This document shows, piece after piece, positions 60,420 to 64,000 of a stretch of 64,000 nucleotides of DNA. Under the pieces are notes generated by a model. It was not told the DNA's origin. It was given only the letters and a program-made list of their open reading frames with translations, and ran no database searches. A program made the position numbers and the translations under genes. Numbering within the stretch: the stretch's first letter is position 1; every line of letters starts with the position of its first letter. Source of the stretch: Patescibacteria group bacterium (GTDB lineage Bacteria; Patescibacteriota; Microgenomatia; UBA1406; GWC2-37-13); contig BPJC01000002.1 in the NCBI GenBank assembly GCA_026004415.1, positions 124,001 through 188,000 of the forward strand. The letters run 5' to 3'.

Positions 60420-63400
60420 ATGGGCATCAAAAAATTTTTCTTATTATTTTTTTCTGTTTTTTTTACTGCCACTTTAATCTTTGCTCAAGAAAATTCTCTA
60501 TCAAGTAATATTGCAGACTCTAATATTAATAGGTTGTCTGCTTTGGGAGTTCAGTCAAGGTTGGTTAAAACGCCTGACGGCAATCTTCACACAGTTTTGC
60601 AAACAGGAAGAGAGTCTTACAATTGTTCAGGAAACAATCTAAGCGGATTGCTATGGTTTAGTTCAAGCGATAATGGCTCAAGTTGGAGTTGTGTAGGTCA
60701 GCTATCTGCTGTTCAGTTGTACACTGCGGCTATAGCTGTAGACAACTCAGGAAACCTTCATTTTGTGTATGGTTCAGTTTTTTCTGCTACAGGTAGAAGA
60801 AACTCTATTTTTTATAGAAAAGGAACAAAGTCAGGTAGTTTATATTCACTGTCTCAAGAACGAACAGTACTTGAAGGATCAACAAACATTGGTTATTCAT
60901 CTCCTACTTTGACAGTTGAGGGCAATGCTAGATTATGGTTGGCTGTAAGATCTATTCAGAACTCAGCCCATCAGGTTAGTGTTTATTATGCTCAGACATT
61001 AAATCCAGAGGGTGCCAATGATTGGCAAAGATCTAGTTCTGGTCCTCTTGATCAACCGGGTAGTGATTCTAATGCTCATATTGGTCTTATTTTTCGTTTT
61101 GGCAGTCAGTTGGGGCTAGTTTATACAGAAGATCAAGGAAAACTGATTTGGAGATACAGAAGAGATATTGACAACTTAAACACTTGGTATCCTGCTTATG
61201 AGATTGAATCTGCTGGTGTTTCTTCAGAAAGTTTGTCTGTAGCTGTTGGCGGTGATGATCAGGTGCATTTAAGTTATCTTATGCAACAGGCTCCTAGATC
61301 TGTTTATTATAGGCATTATGACCAAAATCAGTGGTTGAACAGAGTTTTAATAGGAAGTTTAGAAGGCAATGAACCGAGTTTGACTGCTGTTGGAGCTTCA
61401 AATAATAATGTTTGGGTGGTTTTTGGCTCTAGCGCTGATGTTGGCTCTGCTGTAGCGGGAAAGAATGCTTTGTTTTATAGAGTTGGTTTTTCACCTTTTA
61501 ACAGCAGTGATTCTTTTGGAGAGATTCAACCATTGACAGAGTCTTATGGAAAATTTGATTATGTTTTTGTAGATAAAAATGGTTTTTCCGATGAAACAGC
61601 AGATGCTGGTTCGAGTGCTATAAACGATGTAGTTATGCCGGAAACTTCAAATCAGGCTATTTATTTTGGTAAAACCTCTCCATTTGAAAGCATTTCTTGG
61701 GTTTTAGGCAGAAACGCAGATTCAGGTTCAGTTGTCTGGCAGTACTGGACTGGATCTAATTGGGCAAATTTGAGCATTGACAATTCATTTAATCCTAATT
61801 TTGATAAACCTTCTGGCTGGTTAATCTTTACTAAACCTCAGAACTGGCAAAGAACTTCGGTAAATAACAGCGCTTCATCTTATTTTATTAGAGCTATTGT
61901 TCAGTCTAATTTGTCTAATTCTCCGCAAGGATCTGTTTTTGTACCTCAAACCTCTTTAATGAATTTGGCAGTTTTAAGTTCTATTGATAACAATAATCCT
62001 GTTATTTATTCTTTATGGACAGAGGCTGGAACAAACTTTTATAGGGCAAAATTTATAAGAGTTTCTGCAGTTGGTGGGGTTGATAATACTCCTACTCCAG
62101 CTTTACAGGCTCCTGAAATTACAAGTATTGTGCCTAACTCAGAGTATAATAATCAGTCAGTTGTTCCTATTACAGTATATGGATCAAACTTTGTTGATGG
62201 CGTTAGTGTTTCTTTAACTAGATCAGGTTTTTCTGATATTACTGCCACAGATGAGGTTGTTTCAAATAATGGCACAGTAATAACTGCTTATTTAAACTTA
62301 GTTGGTTCAGAAAGCGGCGTATGGGATGTAAAGGTAGAAAATCCAGATGGTCAGTCTGACACTTTGTTGGCTGGATTTTATATCAATCAATTTGTTCAGC
62401 CTACACCAACACCAACAGCTGTTGTATCTCCAACCTCTACACCTGCCCAGCCAACCGCAACACCAACGACTGTTCCAACAGCTACAAGTTTTGTTTCTCC
62501 TACACCAACTCCAACAACTTTAATTACGCCTACACCAACAGGTCAACAACAGTCAAGAACTCATCCATTTTTATTGGTTAGAGAGGATATGTACAATGAT
62601 TTAAGAGACAGAAGTAATACAGAACCATGGAGGAGTATGAAACAGAGGGCTATAAACGAATGTACACAAAGATCTTTTCCTGAACCTTGCAATGGCAATT
62701 TAAACCCTAATGAGTATCAGACATTAAATACTAAAACATTTTGTATGAGAGCTATAATGTCTGCTTGTTCTTTGGCATATATTGTAGATCCTGAAAATAA
62801 AGATGTGTATCTGGAAAAAGTTAGAACCACTATGCCTTATTGGGAGCAGATATTAGCTGTTCAAAGCGGTTTGGATGATGTGATTGAGTACAATAGACCT
62901 CAAACAAGAAATACTTCAAATGAGTACTATACAGATGCAACTTCAGCTTATTTTAATACTATTTTGGCAGTTGATATTATGTATAATGATTTAGCTTTAA
63001 GACCTCCTGCAGACTCTGTTGTAAGTCCTGCTTATTGGGATAATAACCCTCCTGTATACTCCAATGCTCTACAACAAGCTGAAACTATGCTTGAACAAGA
63101 ATATAACCATTTTTATGGAGCTACTAAACCTGTATTTGGCGATGAATATTATCATATGCCTTCAAGGCATCCTCCTGCTCAAGAGGCGGCTTTGATAATG
63201 TATAAAATTTACAAGGGCGAGTTTAGTCCATCTGATTCTGATTCAAGAGCCTTGCTTTTTGGCGGAATGGTAAATAATGGTTATTTTGATGTAGATGGAG
63301 ATGGTGATAATATTGAAGGTTATTTGCCTGAAATAAGCGGAAGGATAAATGATTCTGGTGTTTATACTGAAGGTTCATCTTATGCCTATGCTGGGTGGGG

Positions 63401-64000
63401 TTTAGATAGAGATGAAAGATCTCATCTGATAGATGTGTTGGAGTTTACTGGAAAAGATGTAGAGTTTGGAATTGATTTTTACACTAATCCTAGATTTCAG
63501 AATTTTTATGAATGGTTATATGGTTATGCTTCAACACCTTTTGGTATGATGACAAGTTTTGGCGATACTTATGCTTTTAGATTATTAACAGATGATGGTC
63601 ATGGCGGCAATGACTGGGCAAGTAGTTCTCATATTGGTCAGGCTGCCAAGTTTGGAGCTAATGCTGGAGCTTATGCAATATGGAAAAGCAGAAATACGCC
63701 ACAACAAGGAAGATTGCTAAATTATTTATTTCTGGATCCCAATGTTGCTCCCCGAACTCCAACTAGTAGAATTTTTAACAATGGCGGAGGTTTCTTTATG
63801 CAGGACAATGCAGATGATTATTCTTTGTACGGAGCTTTGTGGAATGTCAAACAACCTCAAGTTGGCAGTACTGTTTTTCATGTTCGCAAGGATGTGAATG
63901 CTGTTTATGTAGCCGCTTATGGTTCTCCACTTTTGATGAATGGCGGCTTTTGTGGATCAAGTAGTCCTAGTGGTCCAGATAATTGTTTGGGTACTACAGA
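60420..64000 (+). CDS. Giant secreted multidomain protein, polysaccharide-lyase-like, cut by window edge
   Basis: The frame is open from ATG at 60420 to the window end (1,193 codons), with no stop, so the C-terminus is missing. A signal peptide (about residues 1-23, ending TLIFAQ) is followed by a beta-propeller/sialidase-like region (to about 540; SSSDNGSSWSCVGQLS type repeats), an IPT/TIG domain (560-655; PEITSIVPNSEYNNQSV), a Pro/Thr-rich linker (about 659-708), and a helical toroid-like domain starting at HPFLLVREDMYNDLRDRSN, resembling heparinase II/III or alginate-lyase families. It would degrade or bind acidic polysaccharides outside the cell. The substrate is not readable. Confidence 0.85.
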   Translation, partial: MGIKKFFLLFFSVFFTATLIFAQENSLSSNIADSNINRLSALGVQSRLVKTPDGNLHTVLQTGRESYNCSGNNLSGLLWFSSSDNGSSWSCVGQLSAVQLYTAAIAVDNSGNLHFVYGSVFSATGRRNSIFYRKGTKSGSLYSLSQERTVLEGSTNIGYSSPTLTVEGNARLWLAVRSIQNSAHQVSVYYAQTLNPEGANDWQRSSSGPLDQPGSDSNAHIGLIFRFGSQLGLVYTEDQGKLIWRYRRDIDNLNTWYPAYEIESAGVSSESLSVAVGGDDQVHLSYLMQQAPRSVYYRHYDQNQWLNRVLIGSLEGNEPSLTAVGASNNNVWVVFGSSADVGSAVAGKNALFYRVGFSPFNSSDSFGEIQPLTESYGKFDYVFVDKNGFSDETADAGSSAINDVVMPETSNQAIYFGKTSPFESISWVLGRNADSGSVVWQYWTGSNWANLSIDNSFNPNFDKPSGWLIFTKPQNWQRTSVNNSASSYFIRAIVQSNLSNSPQGSVFVPQTSLMNLAVLSSIDNNNPVIYSLWTEAGTNFYRAKFIRVSAVGGVDNTPTPALQAPEITSIVPNSEYNNQSVVPITVYGSNFVDGVSVSLTRSGFSDITATDEVVSNNGTVITAYLNLVGSESGVWDVKVENPDGQSDTLLAGFYINQFVQPTPTPTAVVSPTSTPAQPTATPTTVPTATSFVSPTPTPTTLITPTPTGQQQSRTHPFLLVREDMYNDLRDRSNTEPWRSMKQRAINECTQRSFPEPCNGNLNPNEYQTLNTKTFCMRAIMSACSLAYIVDPENKDVYLEKVRTTMPYWEQILAVQSGLDDVIEYNRPQTRNTSNEYYTDATSAYFNTILAVDIMYNDLALRPPADSVVSPAYWDNNPPVYSNALQQAETMLEQEYNHFYGATKPVFGDEYYHMPSRHPPAQEAALIMYKIYKGEFSPSDSDSRALLFGGMVNNGYFDVDGDGDNIEGYLPEISGRINDSGVYTEGSSYAYAGWGLDRDERSHLIDVLEFTGKDVEFGIDFYTNPRFQNFYEWLYGYASTPFGMMTSFGDTYAFRLLTDDGHGGNDWASSSHIGQAAKFGANAGAYAIWKSRNTPQQGRLLNYLFLDPNVAPRTPTSRIFNNGGGFFMQDNADDYSLYGALWNVKQPQVGSTVFHVRKDVNAVYVAAYGSPLLMNGGFCGSSSPSGPDNCLGTT

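Noticed and set aside
1-64000. Recoded TGA (code 25) as in some candidate phyla
   Set aside because: TGA is used as a normal stop in several intact genes (for example at 10452 and 27175 region), and no gene reads through TGA.
1-64000. CRISPR array, rRNA operon or insertion sequence
   Set aside because: No regularly spaced repeats, rRNA-like stretches, or transposase/inverted-repeat pairs were seen.

Overview
The window is AT-rich, tightly packed bacterial DNA read with the standard bacterial code (many genes end in TGA). It looks like a Candidate Phyla Radiation (Patescibacteria) genome, most likely Microgenomates-like. The reasons are gene content and style: very short gaps and overlaps, many glycosyltransferases and surface proteins, a trigger factor without its PPIase domain, a PheT without its tRNA-binding domain, several hypothetical membrane proteins, and almost no central metabolism. 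The phylum assignment is inference, since no rRNA gene is present.

Layout. 0-0.6 kb: start of a PLD-domain protein cut by the window edge. 0.7-3.4 kb: a DHFR/RibD-fold protein and an unknown protein. 3.4-12.4 kb: a surface-glycan region (GT4, GT2, a methyltransferase-GT4 fusion, a GT-C membrane transferase, a DAG-kinase-like protein, galU) with rnhB. 12.4-19.5 kb: pseudouridine synthase, tmk with an N-terminal extension, a membrane-anchored double-AAA Clp-like ATPase, a cytochrome b5-like protein, trmB and an MscS channel. 19.6-24.8 kb: tRNA-Ile followed by a compact defence operon with its own consensus-like promoter: small leader ORF(s), an HTH-fused DNA methyltransferase, a PD-(D/E)xK-like endonuclease, a 57-residue ORF, and a large RloC/PrrC-like ATPase that carries a candidate anticodon-nuclease triad. 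25-34.3 kb: prenyl synthase, SpoU methylase, membrane glycosyltransferase, superoxide dismutase, ychF, a class IV aminotransferase and three tRNA genes. 34.5-44.2 kb: a HolA-like protein, a frameshifted phosphohexomutase, a large membrane protein, SAM hydrolase, a lone chorismate mutase, two cell-wall hydrolases and trigger factor. 44.3-52.7 kb: mtaB, a frameshifted HD-GT4 gene, a DUF4349 protein, then infC-rpmI-rplT and pheS-pheT. 52.7-64 kb: PBP1A, recG, a ferric-reductase-like protein, radC and the first 1,193 codons of a giant secreted polysaccharide-lyase-like protein.

How the parts fit. The glycan genes, galU, the phosphohexomutase, PBP1A, the hydrolases and the sorting-signal protein together build and remodel the envelope. 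The defence operon pairs restriction-modification with a presumed RNA-cleaving back-up, as PrrC and RloC do beside type I systems, but here beside a two-gene type II-like system.

Expression signals are distinctive. For about a dozen genes a TATAAT-like -10 box ends only 6-10 nt before the start codon, implying leaderless mRNAs. Exceptions stand out: the defence operon has a leader of about 50 nt with a Shine-Dalgarno, one cell-wall hydrolase has a leader that is essentially one terminator-like hairpin, and infC has no conventional start codon at the conserved N-terminus. Two genes (phosphohexomutase and HD-GT4) are broken by single frameshifts with both halves otherwise intact; sequence error, recent mutation and recoding cannot be separated from this sequence alone.
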